NCBI GenBank assembly: GCA_964007475.1
Contig: OZ023274.1
Coordinates: 71,869,303-71,933,302 of the forward strand
DNA: 64,000 nucleotides
Reading direction: 5' to 3'
Origin: Hybos culiciformis
Taxonomy: Eukaryota > Arthropoda > Insecta > Diptera > Hybotidae
Positions 28,698 to 40,192 of the stretch are shown here, piece by piece (position 1 is the stretch's first letter; every line of letters begins with the position of its first letter). Position numbers and translations under genes: made by a program. The notes beneath the pieces are model-generated. The model did no database searches. It saw only the letters and a program-made list of their open reading frames with translations, and was not told the DNA's origin.

Positions 28698-28930
28698 AAC
28701 GGGGGGCAGACATTTGACAATCTGACATTTGCCCACGGACATTTCACAATCTGACATTTGCCAATCCGATATTTGAGTCCCCCGTTCCTTTTCACACCTT
28801 TTCTAAATTGAAACAAATTTTTTTTTCAACTTTATAGGTAAATTTTTTCAAAAAAATAAGTTTTTTTTTAGCTGAGTATAGTTTTGTTAAACCAAAAAAC
28901 TGGTCAAATGTCCGTGGGCAAATGTCCGGG
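28698..28930. repeat. Palindromic element with 15-bp GACATTTG repeats
   Basis: The left block 28698-28786 is bounded by AACGGGGG and CCCCCGTT. It contains about five imperfect 15-bp units built on GACATTTG. The 21-bp segment at 28724-28744, containing GACATTTGCCCACGG, recurs as an exact reverse complement at 28906-28926. The two arms are separated by about 160 bp, so the whole can fold back. No coding frame is credible; the two minus-strand frames at 28537-28816 are products of the repeat. It may be one end of a foldback-type transposon. Confidence 0.65.
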
Positions 28931-29943
28931 AATCATTCAAACACAACACCAATTAACCAGCAATTATTTTAAAGATATTATATAATTATATAATTCACTT
29001 TAAACGGAGATTTGTTTTCTGTTTTTTTTTAATATAGAAGAATATTATATTTTCTACGATTTTAAGAAGAAAATGTTGTTTAATAAATATACAGGTTATT
29101 ATGGTTAACATTTTTTCTACAGTTTTGAGAAATCATATTACAAACCATATTATTACGAATAACTTTTGTTGATAAAGAAAATATATGAAAAAGAAAACGA
29201 AATTTAAAACTCATCAGATAATGTAGGTATCCTTAACTCACTCAGACTGTAATGTGATAAAGACTGAAATTTAATCGTAGACATTTTTGTGTTTCCGCGC
29301 TCAATTTAAAGAATTTTTTTTGTACTGAAGCCAAATTCTCATTATGGTATATATTATAATAAACCAAGTTTTAAAAATAAAAAAAATTAAAACCAAATCA
29401 AATCTTCCGTATTTGGTAACATATTGAAGATTCACACAGCTCATTGCTATTATATTTAACATTGTTTTGAGAGATCTTCAGTTAAATAATCAATTATTTT
29501 AAAAAATAATTTTGTTTCTTCAAATTTCTAATAAAATAATGTTGAATTTCAAATACATAAAACATAAATTTAAACGAAAACCACAAGAAACAGAAATATT
29601 TCAAATTATATATGAGAAATATAACACATTATATGGGAAAAAGTGATAATAATATTTTAATTTAATATATAAAACAACATTATTATAATAATAATTTTTG
29701 TTAAATAATACATTATTATTATAACACATTATTACTAGTTTATGTGAACTAAAAAGGATAATAATGACATTATCATATTAATGAGGATAATAAGATAAAA
29801 AAATAATAATTAGAGCAACATATTAAATAATATTTATTTTTTGTTTTTATATGTTAAATATATATTCATGCGTGTATGACATAATTATAATAATATTCAT
29901 GTTTCAATTAAAATTTTTTATCATATACAAGTTTGTTTTGATT
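28931..29943. other. AT-rich non-coding stretch
   Basis: Low-complexity AT-rich sequence, including TAAT/ATTA-rich runs near 29640-29830. No feature is recognised. Confidence 0.5.
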
Positions 29944-29951
29944 ATTTTGGC

Positions 29952-30315
29952 CAGTGTTTCTCAACAAGTGGTTTGAGGAATATAAATTATTTGCAGAGAA
30001 ATTTTGGTGATCCCATGAACTTCTTTATATTAATTAAATAAAATACTAATAGTTTTATTTAGTATGAAGTTTAATAGTTTATTAAATATGTTAAATATGT
30101 GATATTCATGAAAAGTGTTTTTTGTGAATTAAAAGAATTAAAAGTATACGAAAACACTATTTACGAAAAAGTTTCTCTGCTCTTTTGTGGCATAGAATCA
30201 ATTTGTTCGTCTAATTAGGTATACTGCGAAATAAGAGAAATATTTTTTATTTGACCGCAAGATTGTGTTAAAATTTTATTAGAACGCGCAGTATAAATCG
30301 GGTTGAAAAACACTG
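29952..30315. mobile_element. Non-autonomous hAT-like element, 364 bp
   Basis: The left end CAGTGTTTCTCAAC matches the reverse complement of the right end GTTGAAAAACACTG at 13 of 14 positions. CAGTGNTTCTCAAC is a common end type among animal hAT elements. The 8-bp flanks ATTTTGGC and ATGTGAGA agree at only four positions, so a target duplication is not demonstrable and the copy is probably old. No transposase-like frame is present inside. Confidence 0.6.
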
Positions 30316-30807
30316 ATGTGAGATATATTTGATACTCTACAATATGAATTCAATTTAAATATATAATAATTACACATCCTAGAATTATATAATTACTCTT
30401 CTTCAATGACATAATATGATTTTTAATTGTATATATTGGCATTTGATTCTTACCAAAAAATATTATTAATATTATTATTATTGTTATTATCGTTAAAAAC
30501 TTAACCCTTTATAATTTATTGTTTAACTTAAAAAGATAGGTAAATACACAAAACTTACACACGGGAAGTATTGTTTTATAGAAAGGGTAGGTTCTTTTAG
30601 GTTAAATAATTTTTAAATTAAATTCATTCAAAGCTAAAAATAATAATAATAAAACTAAATTTGTACGAAAAAAAAAAGTATTCAAAAGTTTCATTCATAA
30701 TATTTGACATTATAAGTTTTAACCAATGAAAATTATGTGTAAAGTTTTATCTAGAAACTATTTATTATTTATGCAACAAAAAATTTGAGATTTTTTCTTT
30801 CTAATTA
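30316..30807. other. AT-rich non-coding stretch
   Basis: Nothing recognisable beyond ATT/AAT-rich simple sequence near 30460-30500. Confidence 0.5.
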
Positions 30808-30960
30808 ATATCCTGGTTTTGTTGGCTTTAAAATAGTTTTAATATTCTTTGTCCTTGATAATAAAATTATTCATTATATTTTGTTGTAGATGTAGAGCAA
30901 TAATTAAAAGTTGATGTTACCATGAATAATTTTATAGATTTTCATCTTATACTAGTACTT
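30808..30960 (+). repeat. Dispersed repeat family D, copy 2, partial
   Basis: Aligns by eye to the 3' half of copies at 6.35-6.47 and 52.39-52.53 kb. Shared order: TTTTGTTGGC, TTTGTCCTTG, a run of T/A-rich sequence, GAGCAATAATTAAAAGTT and CATGAA. It is diverged and lacks the 5' part. Confidence 0.45.
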
Positions 30961-33900
30961 AATTTTTATCATCTGTCGAACTAAAATGAGGAAAAGTTAA
31001 AGAGAGTATATACTGAGTTAGAATTTTAAATAAGCTTCAATGAATATTTAATGAATTATTAAAAATATTTTCTAATATAGAATTATATATATTTAGAATA
31101 TTTTTATTAAAATTTTAAAATATCCATTAATAATACTAATCCGTTTATCATTTAAGGCACTGTGATTTTATGATCACGTGCACTATGGATGTAAAGAACT
31201 ACAAGTGGAAGCGACATCAAATATTTTTCAATACATTTTAAACAATCATTTGGACTTAAGGGAACGAACAAAAATTTTCAGTAAAGACATTAAAAAGAAA
31301 TTTAAGTAACTCTCTATTCTGTTTAAGAACATTAAACTTATGCTATCTTTTTGTTTTTTAAATATTGTCAGTTTTTATAAGTACGTCAATATTGTGTAAA
31401 TGTTAGTAGAATATTCTTAATTCTTGTAATTTTAATAAAAACATGGAATAAAATTTAAATTACATCATTTTTAAATTACAAATTTTATTAGTTTTTTCTT
31501 TTTCTTTTGCGCCTATTTATTGTCTTTAATGGAATTTTCCGATGAGTGTACTTTGCTTTAGATAGGTACTCATTTATTAGCATTTTTATTATTTTTAAAT
31601 TATGTAAATTTTATATGAAGAACAAGTGAGGAAGCACTTATTATAGCAACAACATTTTCATTGATGGTGCTTTTTGCATTAATTTCATATTATAAAAAGA
31701 ACTATAAAATAGTATAGATAAAGTTGTAAATGAGATTTAAATTATGATCCATGAAAAAGTTTTCCAAAATAAAATAATAACGATTTTATTTAAATTATAA
31801 GAATTCATTGTATTTTATCTCAATTCAAAATATATAGCTTTCTTGTTGTATTGGAATTTTTCATTTAAGGTAGCTAAGGTATACATTACTATCGTTAATG
31901 GAATTAAGAATTGAGCATTTATTGGAGACGATATAGAAAGTTTTTGAAATAATTTAAATTTTTTACATTGTTTTCTTGAATATCACAATTGCAACCCATC
32001 TCTTGGGGGAATACAATTGTTATTTATTTAAAATTCTTTCATGAAGTAGTTTCAGAGCAGATATTTTATCTACACTGGCAAAAAAAAAGGGAATAGAAAA
32101 ACTACAGGTAAAAATAAGTTCTAAACTTTTTGATTTACTGGTCCTGTACAGGTTTCAATTCATTTCTCAATTAAATAAATAATTTTTTTACAATTTTCTT
32201 TTATCTCTTGAATAGAGAAAAAAATTCAAAAAATAAAAACCTTTATTTTTCTTTGCCATTATTATGAAGATTGATTAAAATTTTTTTAAGAACATGTGCG
32301 GTAATTAAAATAGAAAGTTACACTATATTCATTATTTTTACGAAGTTTGTGAGAATTGAGTATAATTTTTAATTACAATAGGAATTAAATGTGTTGACTC
32401 CTAAATTTGTATTCAATTCGAAATTCTGAATAAAGTCTTAAAGTCCTAAAAAATAGGATTACTGAGAAAAATTTGTCATTTATAATTATAATTACATGTA
32501 CTAAAAACATATAAAAACGCAATAAGGATATAATAAAAAGAAATTCTTATTGATGCCTAGGAGGTTTTCACTATAAAGAAAAAGGCTTTTCATTATTTTC
32601 TGAAATAAAAAATATGTATTAAAAAAAGGATATTTTTTTTAATAACCACACAGAAGATGTAGCTTCTTTATTAAATAAAATCTGTAGAATTGAATTTAAG
32701 TTAATTTCAGAGTATTATGATAAAAACTACATTGTTTGTATGTTCTCTATGTCGTGCTAATGAAAAAAGATATTTTTTTGGATGCACAAAGTTGCGCCTT
32801 AAACTGCACTAATAAAACTTTTTTGTTTTGTTCAGAAACTATATACAAATCTAGCTTTTCAATAATAGCCAAAAGAAGAAAAATAAAATTCTTTAATTAA
32901 CATATTCTGAATGAAATTGAGAAATTTCCTGAATAAAACTAAAGAAAATATAAGGATAAAACCTGAACCTAGCGCTTCAAAAAACTTCATATTTATTCAC
33001 AAATAATATTCATTTATCAGAATGAGTTGAAATAAAATTGACTTCTCTAAATAATATTGAGGTTATTTAAACACAGAAAATTCTTTCTGTGTTATTTTAT
33101 TTTTATTTTATTTTTTTTTTATAATGATGATCTTTTTTATGTAAACAAAAAATTAGGAATCTTTACTGTGTGTAATGCATTTGAATTAAAATAAAAAAAT
33201 CAAAAAAAATAATATCACATTAAATTTCATTCATGACTCATGACAAACAATGTGCTTAAAGCAATTTCATGCAGATGAATTCATTCTTTTGAAAACAAGA
33301 ATAAGTTTTAAAATTAATGTAATCCTTTTTTACTATACTATACTGTACATATATGAATATGTATTAAATGCAAAGTAGAAAATGATTTAAGAAAAAAATT
33401 GTATTTTGGAAATATTGTGTTTTGTGTTAGGAAGCTGTTTTTTACAAGTTCAGATCAAAAATCCAATTATAGATTTTCCTTGATAAAGTACATAAATGAT
33501 GATTTTGTTTACTTTAATAAAATTTATTTATTTTAAAGTTCATGAAAGTTCGATTGAATAAAATAAGCATGTTAATGGAAGAGAATTTTAATAAGTAGAT
33601 AATATGTTCCGTAATAATGATGTTATACCATTAAGGATTAATTAATGTTCAGTGAATGTCCTATGAATTAGTTTAGAATTGCATTAAAGAGATCGAAAAA
33701 ATTAAAAATAAATTATGATAAATTAATACATATAGTAAAATAGTGGATGGATATTAATTTTTAATTAACATTCGGTGTTTCTAAGGAAAAATTTAAGTAA
33801 AAAAACTTAATTTAAAATATTTGTTTGGTTACATAAAACTTAAAGTTTAAAATAAAGCTAACGAAAATTTAACTAAACGAAATCAACTAAAAAGCTAACT

Positions 33901-33988
33901 TGTATATAGGATGATAATTTAGTAAGAAAAAATATTATAAAAATTATATAAAAATATAAATTTCTTTTTTTAATATTGAAATTCGTTA
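30961..33988. other. AT-rich non-coding stretch
   Basis: No gene, RNA or paired ends were recognised. Confidence 0.5.
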
Positions 33989-34039
33989 CTTGTATGTATT
34001 AACTTATATGTATGTATTAACTTATATGTATGTATTAAC
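33989..34039 (+). repeat. 18-bp tandem repeat
   Basis: Two perfect units TTATATGTATGTATTAAC (34004-34021 and 34022-34039), preceded by a partial unit. It is followed directly by a short GC-richer island at 34050-34095 (for example GTCCGCACGGCAGCAACAGC), for which I have no explanation. Confidence 0.8.
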
Positions 34040-34095
34040 GACACCTTAATGTAGTCCGCACGGCAGCAACAGCGATGGCGCCACGGTTGAATTGA

Positions 34096-35718
34096 AGCTT
34101 TTTTTGATAATTGACTTTTCTTCAGATGATGTATTTGCGTTTTAATAATTAATTGATGCCCGCCAAATTATTATCCAATGCATATATTTTTATCTATATT
34201 TAATGTTCAATGAAAGCATAAAATTTGTTTATATCGATGATTATGCATTATTCAAATTTTAAGTTTTAAAATTTTGTGTGTCCACTATTTCTTTTTGTTC
34301 ATGTCATTCGCAAATAGAGAAGTTTATGATCAACTCAAAATAAAAAATAAAAATAAATAAAAAAAATAAAAATTTATAGACATAACATACATAACGTGAA
34401 AAAGAGGAAATAAGATTTAACGCTTTAGTTTTTTTCATACATTTTTATATTATATTTATTTTAAGAAGAAACTGAAGATACGAAAAATGCAAATGCATAT
34501 ATTATTAATTTCTATTTGAAATATTCTAAGATTAATTAGGTTTGATTAGATAATTATAAAAATAAATAAAGAATTTTTATATTTCCTTTACTAAAAAGCA
34601 CAGCTTCATAAAAAATTTAAATTTGTCATCATAAAAGTTAAAAAAATTAAATGATGAGCATCTTACGTGCGGTAAATTTAGAATATTTAAGATTATATTT
34701 TATATAAAAAAAAAAATAAAAAAATAGATATTATTAAGCACTTGAAATTGTTCATAGAAAATAAAAGTTTCAGGTGCGAATAATTAAACATTAAACTGAC
34801 GAACACACTTATGCTTGAGGACTCACAAAATAAACATAAAAAATCAAAATAAAAGGCTGAACTTCTAATTTTTTTCATATTATTGAAAAAATTTAAATTT
34901 CCTATAAACTTTTTATAACCACATTCATAAAGAAAGATAACATTTGATCTTAAACGTCCAGACAAAAATGGGCAAAAATTTAATTTAACATAATGAATAA
35001 TAGAGTCGTCGATTAAAATGCTAGAGACCGAGGTTCAACTATCGATACTAATTTTCCAAGTAAATTTCATTTTGCAATTTTCTTTTGGTATTTTTATAAT
35101 TCATATGCGACATATATACTTAAGTAATTTCTAATTATATAAAAAAAAATTCATATATAAAATTAAATTCATATTATATGTATTTTTATCTCATGTCAAT
35201 GAAAAAAAAAAAAAACAAAAGATTATACAAAATAAACACAGAACACACGTTCTTTTATGCTTTTTATAAAATTTATCATTCCAAAATAATTAATTTTTAT
35301 ACGCTTGTGTGCACATTTAATGAATAAGTTTTATTTTTTTTTGCCTTTTTTAAGATTATTATCCACTAATTATATCAATATTTACTTTATTATAATAGGA
35401 CTTGGTTTTTTTCTCTTTCTTTGAGGAATAAAATAACCAGCGAATGGATTCGAAATTCTGTAAATACCATAATTTAGTATAAGAATTTTATATATTTCAA
35501 ATATTTTTAATTCCTGGAAAATAGATTTACAATTAATTATCTTTAAAATAAATGTGTACACAAAATAATACTGGAATTCAAAGGGTATTTTATTACTGGT
35601 TTTTTTGTCTGCAACTAGTCTTTAGCACAAAGTTTATTTATTTTTTGTATATTAAGCTCTTGGTTTTATATATTAAGTTCTTGGTTTGTGTAGTGAAAAA
35701 GTAATAGCTTGTTTATAG
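34096..35718. other. AT-rich non-coding stretch
   Basis: The minus-strand frame 34693-34965 (90 codons) is Phe/Leu/Ser-rich with no domain and is treated as chance. A weak tRNA-like patch is listed separately. Confidence 0.45.
35004..35060 (+). repeat. Possible degenerate tRNA-derived SINE fragment
   Basis: GAGTCGTCGATTAAAATGCT followed by AGAGACCGAGGTTCAACT resembles the anticodon arm to T-arm part of a tRNA-derived SINE, with GGTTCAACT in the place of the RNA polymerase III box B (GGTTCGANTCC). A clear box A and acceptor stem are missing. Speculative. Confidence 0.25.
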
Positions 35719-36190
35719 CTTGTTTACACTTAGCTAATTTAACATGTTCGGACAACGAACATGTTCCGTTGGTGTTTTTATGGTGTTTTTTCATAGTAAA
35801 AAAATTAAAACAGAAACACGTTCTTCAACATGTTTCTACAAAAACATGTTAATTTTCAGGGATGAATGAGTAATTTTTGAATAATATTTTGTTAGGCAAT
35901 ATTCAGTATGCATTAATTTTTACTTGGTATGTCATTTTTGACTTTGAAATTTTATAAAGGTGGAGATACACTCAAGATAAATGACGCGCGAGTTCTTAAC
36001 CTTGACACAACTTCATATATTTTAATTTTTTTGAGCGCGTCAGTTCCTTTGAGCTTATCACCGGTATTATTTGAAATTCTTTATCTGACAGAGATAAGCA
36101 TGTTAACATATGAAAAACATCGTTTGAACGGTCGATTTTCTAAAGATGTTAACCCTTTCGAACATGTTAGATTAGCTAAGTGTGAACAAG
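35719..36190. mobile_element. Inverted-repeat element (MITE-like), 472 bp
   Basis: The 32-bp left end (35719-35750, starting CTTGTTTACACTTAGC) is the reverse complement of 36159-36190 at 30 of 32 positions. Further ACATGTT palindromes occur just inside both ends. The 100-codon frame at 35929-36231 crosses the right end, so it is not a gene of its own. No certain target duplication was seen; the left flank has a small local duplication of AGCTTGTTTA. Family unassigned. Confidence 0.65.
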
Positions 36191-36480
36191 ACATAAGGGT
36201 TGGTTTTATGGTCCAAGTGCAAATACCGTAAAAATGGTATACATACACACTTTTAACTTTTTAATTCATTCAAACTATATACTTCGTATATTTTGCTCAG
36301 TGGAATTAAATAAACGATGCTGTTTATTTTATAAATTATTTGGAATCATTCTTTAAATTTTCCTTGGATTTGGAACTTGCAATTCTATAAAAAATTTATT
36401 AAAAAATTAATATTTTGGGCGCGTCGGTAGAATACAGAAATTTCCTATTGATTCTGAGGTTATATTATATTTTTAGATAT
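36191..36480. other. AT-rich spacer between two inverted-repeat elements
   Basis: No feature is recognised. Confidence 0.5.
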
Positions 36481-36710
36481 TATCATAAAGGAAGTATAAA
36501 TAGAGGAATTAGTCCCATACAAAAAATGCTAATAAAAATAGTGAAACAAAAAATCCATATCACAACCCCATGACCTTTTTTTTTTGTATTTTTTAGACTT
36601 CCACTCTCACAAAAGCTTTTAAAATTTTAAAAATTATATAGAACTGTTGTTATTTGGGTTGTGATTTTTTGTATGGGACTAATTCCTCTATTTATACTTC
36701 CTTTATGATA
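36481..36710. mobile_element. MITE with identical 47-bp inverted repeats, 230 bp
   Basis: 36481-36527 and 36664-36710 are exact reverse complements (47 of 47 by my reading). They start TATCATAAAGGAAGTATAAA. Just inside, CACAACCC-type sequence again occurs in inverted orientation, displaced by about 30 bp. If the outermost TA pairs are the duplicated target, the element is 36483-36708 and fits a Tc1/mariner-type MITE; this is inference. Identity of the arms suggests a young insertion or arm homogenisation. Confidence 0.75.
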
Positions 36711-38080
36711 TTATTCGAATATAGAAATCGAATCTTGAAAATAAAATATGCTTTTCGCATAATAAAAATACTCGTATACATATCTTTTTTTTGTGCGAAT
36801 TCAATTCTAAGACTTTTATTTGTCTGAAAATAAATTCGTACATTAAAAGATTATGTTATTATGGTTTTCAATGTTTTGCCAACAAAAAAATATAAAATGG
36901 AAAAAATTTATTTCGCTAAGTAATCAACCTATTGTTGAAAATAAAAAAACAAAAAAAAAAAAAGAATAACACGAAAAGCAATTTTAATTAAAGTTTTGAA
37001 CAATGAAAATCTAATTAAAATGAAAATTCCGCGAATTTATTTTTATGTTTTTTTTTTTTTTGTGTACTTAGAGATTTTCAATTAACATTTTGATTTTATA
37101 AAAATATTTCCAAAAAATAAAAGTCCTTTTTTAATTGTTCTTGATTTTAAAAAATAATTTAGATTTTTATTTTCTCCCTTTTTTAATTTGTTGTAGTTAG
37201 TGGGTAACAAACTTTTTCATAATTTCATTGTCTTTTTTTTTGTAAAAATTGAAAGAATTCTTTAAAATATTAAAATCTACAACCAATTAATTTTTGAATG
37301 AATTCATTCATTCAAACTCTTATCTCTTCTGTTGTGAAAATTATCTTTTCAAACAAAAATGAGTTTTTTGTTTACATTTTATGAATTCACTGTTTATATA
37401 TAGGAAATCTGTTGTTGACGGATCTGATCATATTGAATAAAAATTCTTATTAGTATGTGTAGGTAATCGGGTTATAATACAAGAAGAGTGCAAAGGGCAA
37501 GGATCAAAAGGGACGGACGAAACAACGTTCGTACCGGCATAAGTTAGTTCTTTATACATTAAAACTATTTTGAAAGGTGCCTTTTATATATAAAAAAATA
37601 CACATATTGTGCATAATCATTATATACAAATCTTTTTTGTCTATATGTACATACTATTCTAATTCTATAATATATAAAAATTAATTATCTCTTGAGAATT
37701 ATACCTCTATAAGTCTGTAATATCTTTGTATATACAAATTGTATGTACAAATTGTGTTGCCATTACCAGTATTTTCAAATCGTATTAAAAATCCTTAGAC
37801 AACATTCAATTGTTATATTTATAATACTATATATTCAATTTTACATGTATATGTATATGCTCATAAAATTATGAGAATTTTGATATATTAAAACTGTTCG
37901 TGTGGAAATTTCATTCTAATTTATGAATAAAGTTGAAAATGAACTCAGTATAAATAAATTACCTCTGCATAATATTTATAAAATAAATGCATTTTGGCAG
38001 GAAGTGATTTAATAAATTTCAAGAATTTTTTTAGATTGTGAACTTTATGAAAGGTGTGTTTTGTTTATCGTTTTGTCAAT
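36711..38080. other. AT-rich non-coding stretch
   Basis: A GC-richer patch at 37455-37550 (containing AAGGATCAAAAGGGACGGAC) is unexplained. No gene is recognised. Confidence 0.45.
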
Positions 38081-38083
38081 CAG

Positions 38084-38099
38084 GGGGGTTATTATGTAA
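38084..38099 (+). repeat. Left terminal inverted repeat of the Harbinger element
   Basis: GGGGGTTATTATGTAA, matching the reverse complement of the right end exactly. The two sides diverge immediately inside, apart from scattered shared subterminal motifs. Confidence 0.9.
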
Positions 38100-38496
38100 A
38101 TATATTCGAATACGCAAATTTTCGAAAGTTGTTTTCGATTCTTAAAAATAAAGGAATTATGTAAGTCGAATATGAAATAATCGAAAACAAATAAATTCAG
38201 CCAACTTCATATCAAATTTTATTCGAATAGAAAACTGTCAAAAACAAATGTTATTGTTTATTTCAAATAAATAAAATTTTCTTTTAACTTAAAATTTTTC
38301 AATTTATTTCAAATATTTTATAAGTTATTGTTTATTTAGGAAAACATATTTGTATTGTTTTGCTTGTTATTTTTTTTTATTAAAATTTGTGAATAAATAT
38401 AAACGGTAATAAATAAATTAAAAATTATAATAAATAAAAAATAGTTCTTCCACAAAATATTTCCAAAGCTTTTTTTTTAATTTTAATACACCGAGA

Positions 38497-39848
38497 ATGG
38501 ACTGTGTTGAGTTGTGGATGGATGCTGAAAGGGAGGATAGTAGTTACGAATCTATTCAAAGAAAGAGAATCCGCGACAGTTCAAATATTTTTGAGCTTAG
38601 TGACAACAGGTAAATAAAAAACATATTCAATTTTTATGTATTTAAAAAAAAAAAGAAATATACTATGCTTCTTTTTTTTCAGTTTTGTAAAAAACTTTCG
38701 CCTGAGTAAAGAGGCATTTAGGTACGTTCTTGAAGAAATATCAAATGAACTAAGTAGCCCGCACAGATCCAGTGCAGTACCACAAGTTATAAAGGTGGCT
38801 GCTTCTTTAAAATTTTTCGGACAAGGAGGCTACCAACACCAAATTGGGCAAGATTGGCATGTTGGTCTCGCTCAACCAACGATGTCAATTTGTATAAGCG
38901 AGGTGACCTCTGCGATTGAAAAAGTTCTGTGCCCAAAGACCATAAACTTTAGAAACAGCGAAGAGGAAAAAAAAATTTTAAAAAATGCATTTTACGAGCG
39001 TTCGGGTATTCCGGGGATTATAGGGGTCATTGATGGAACCCATATTCAAATAATTCGACCCAGCCAAGAAGAGCACCTCTACTTTAACAGGAAATTGAAG
39101 CACAGTATAAACGCTATGATAGTGAGATTAAATTTAAATCTTTTATTTCAGTTTATTTGTCTGGTAATAATTTTCAATATTTTTTAGATATGTGATCATG
39201 AAATGTACATCTCTTCGGTTAATGCTCGATTTCCCGGCGCATCACATGATGCCCATGTGTGGCAACTCAGTAGGCAAAGAAACTACTTGAAACAAAATTA
39301 TGATGATGGAGATAAATCTTCCTGGATTATAGGTGAGTTAAGGTTTTTATTACTGTAACGATAAATATCTGAAAAAATTAATTATAGATTTAATTTTTAC
39401 AAAAAAAAAAATTATAGCATTCTTTTTCAACATTCTATATTTTTTTTTTTTCATTTTAGGTGATTCTGGGTACCCGCTGGAACCCTGGTTATTAACACCG
39501 TACCATAATCCAGGAAATGATTCATCAAAAAGTAGATTTAATGAAAAATTTAGTTCAATAAGGTCTATTATAGAGAGGACATTTGGTGTTTTGAAGGGCA
39601 GATTCCGCTGTTTATTGGCTGCGAGGGAGCTACATTACGCACCAAAAAAAGCGGTGCAATTTGTAAATGTTTGTTGTGCGCTTCATAATATATGTCTAAG
39701 GTTTAAGATTAATTTACCAGTAGAAGAAGAAGTTATTACTAATGACGACGACGACATGAACGAAATATTTAGTGAAGATCAATCTGAAAATTTAACACTT
39801 TTAAACAGTGCCAAAAGAATTAGAGATAAAATAAAAGATTGTTTGTAA
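38497..39848 (+). CDS. Harbinger transposase (PIF/Harbinger DDE nuclease), four exons
   Basis: The spliced product is 361 aa: exons 38497-38609, 38683-39121, 39188-39332 and 39460-39848, joined by GT-AG introns of 73, 66 and 127 nt; the exon lengths sum to 1086 nt, exactly in frame. The ATG is the first one that opens a frame into exon 2. Residues 39-130 or so form the helical N-terminal region usual before the nuclease fold. The DDE_Tnp_4-type nuclease follows, with the signatures VIDGTHIQI (Asp155), RFPGASHDAHVW (Asp205), IIGDSGYPL (Asp234) and IIERTFGVLKGRFR (Glu271). The catalytic triad is likely Asp155, Asp205 or Asp234, and Glu271. The acidic tail ends KDCL. The enzyme should cut and join the element ends in the nucleus, together with the Myb-like partner encoded convergently. 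Without splicing, only exon-sized pieces are open. Confidence 0.9.
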
Positions 39849-40192
39849 ATGTAATAAAAAAATAATAATAATAATGTATGTTATGTTTATTAAAACAATA
39901 AATTGTTTAAACAATTTTAATGAATCTCATTTTTATTTAATAAAAACAATTACCAACTTAGCTAAACACATAAATTAGAAATAAATGATTTATGAAATCG
40001 CTTTAACGATTTTTATTTAAATGAATATATTAATGTATAATTAATATAAAATGAATATAATGTATTGATTTAATTATGAAAAAAAAAAATGTATTTCAAT
40101 ACATATTTGAACGGAAAATATTTAAAATTAATACTAATATTTTGTTTTTTTATATCACTGTTTTTTAAATCACACATACAGTCATAAGTTTA
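39849..40192. other. Convergent intergenic region of the Harbinger element
   Basis: This 344-bp AT-rich spacer between the two stop codons contains AATAAA-type polyadenylation signals on both strands (for example AATAAA near 39897). It would serve as the shared 3' untranslated region. Confidence 0.5.

Noticed and set aside
28537..28816. Two overlapping minus-strand frames
   Set aside because: Their distinctive Cys/Pro part is a translation of the 15-bp GACATTTG repeat; no independent domain.
35929..36231. 100-codon frame with protein-like composition
   Set aside because: It runs through the right inverted repeat of the 35.7 kb element and into flanking DNA, so it is not conserved as a gene.
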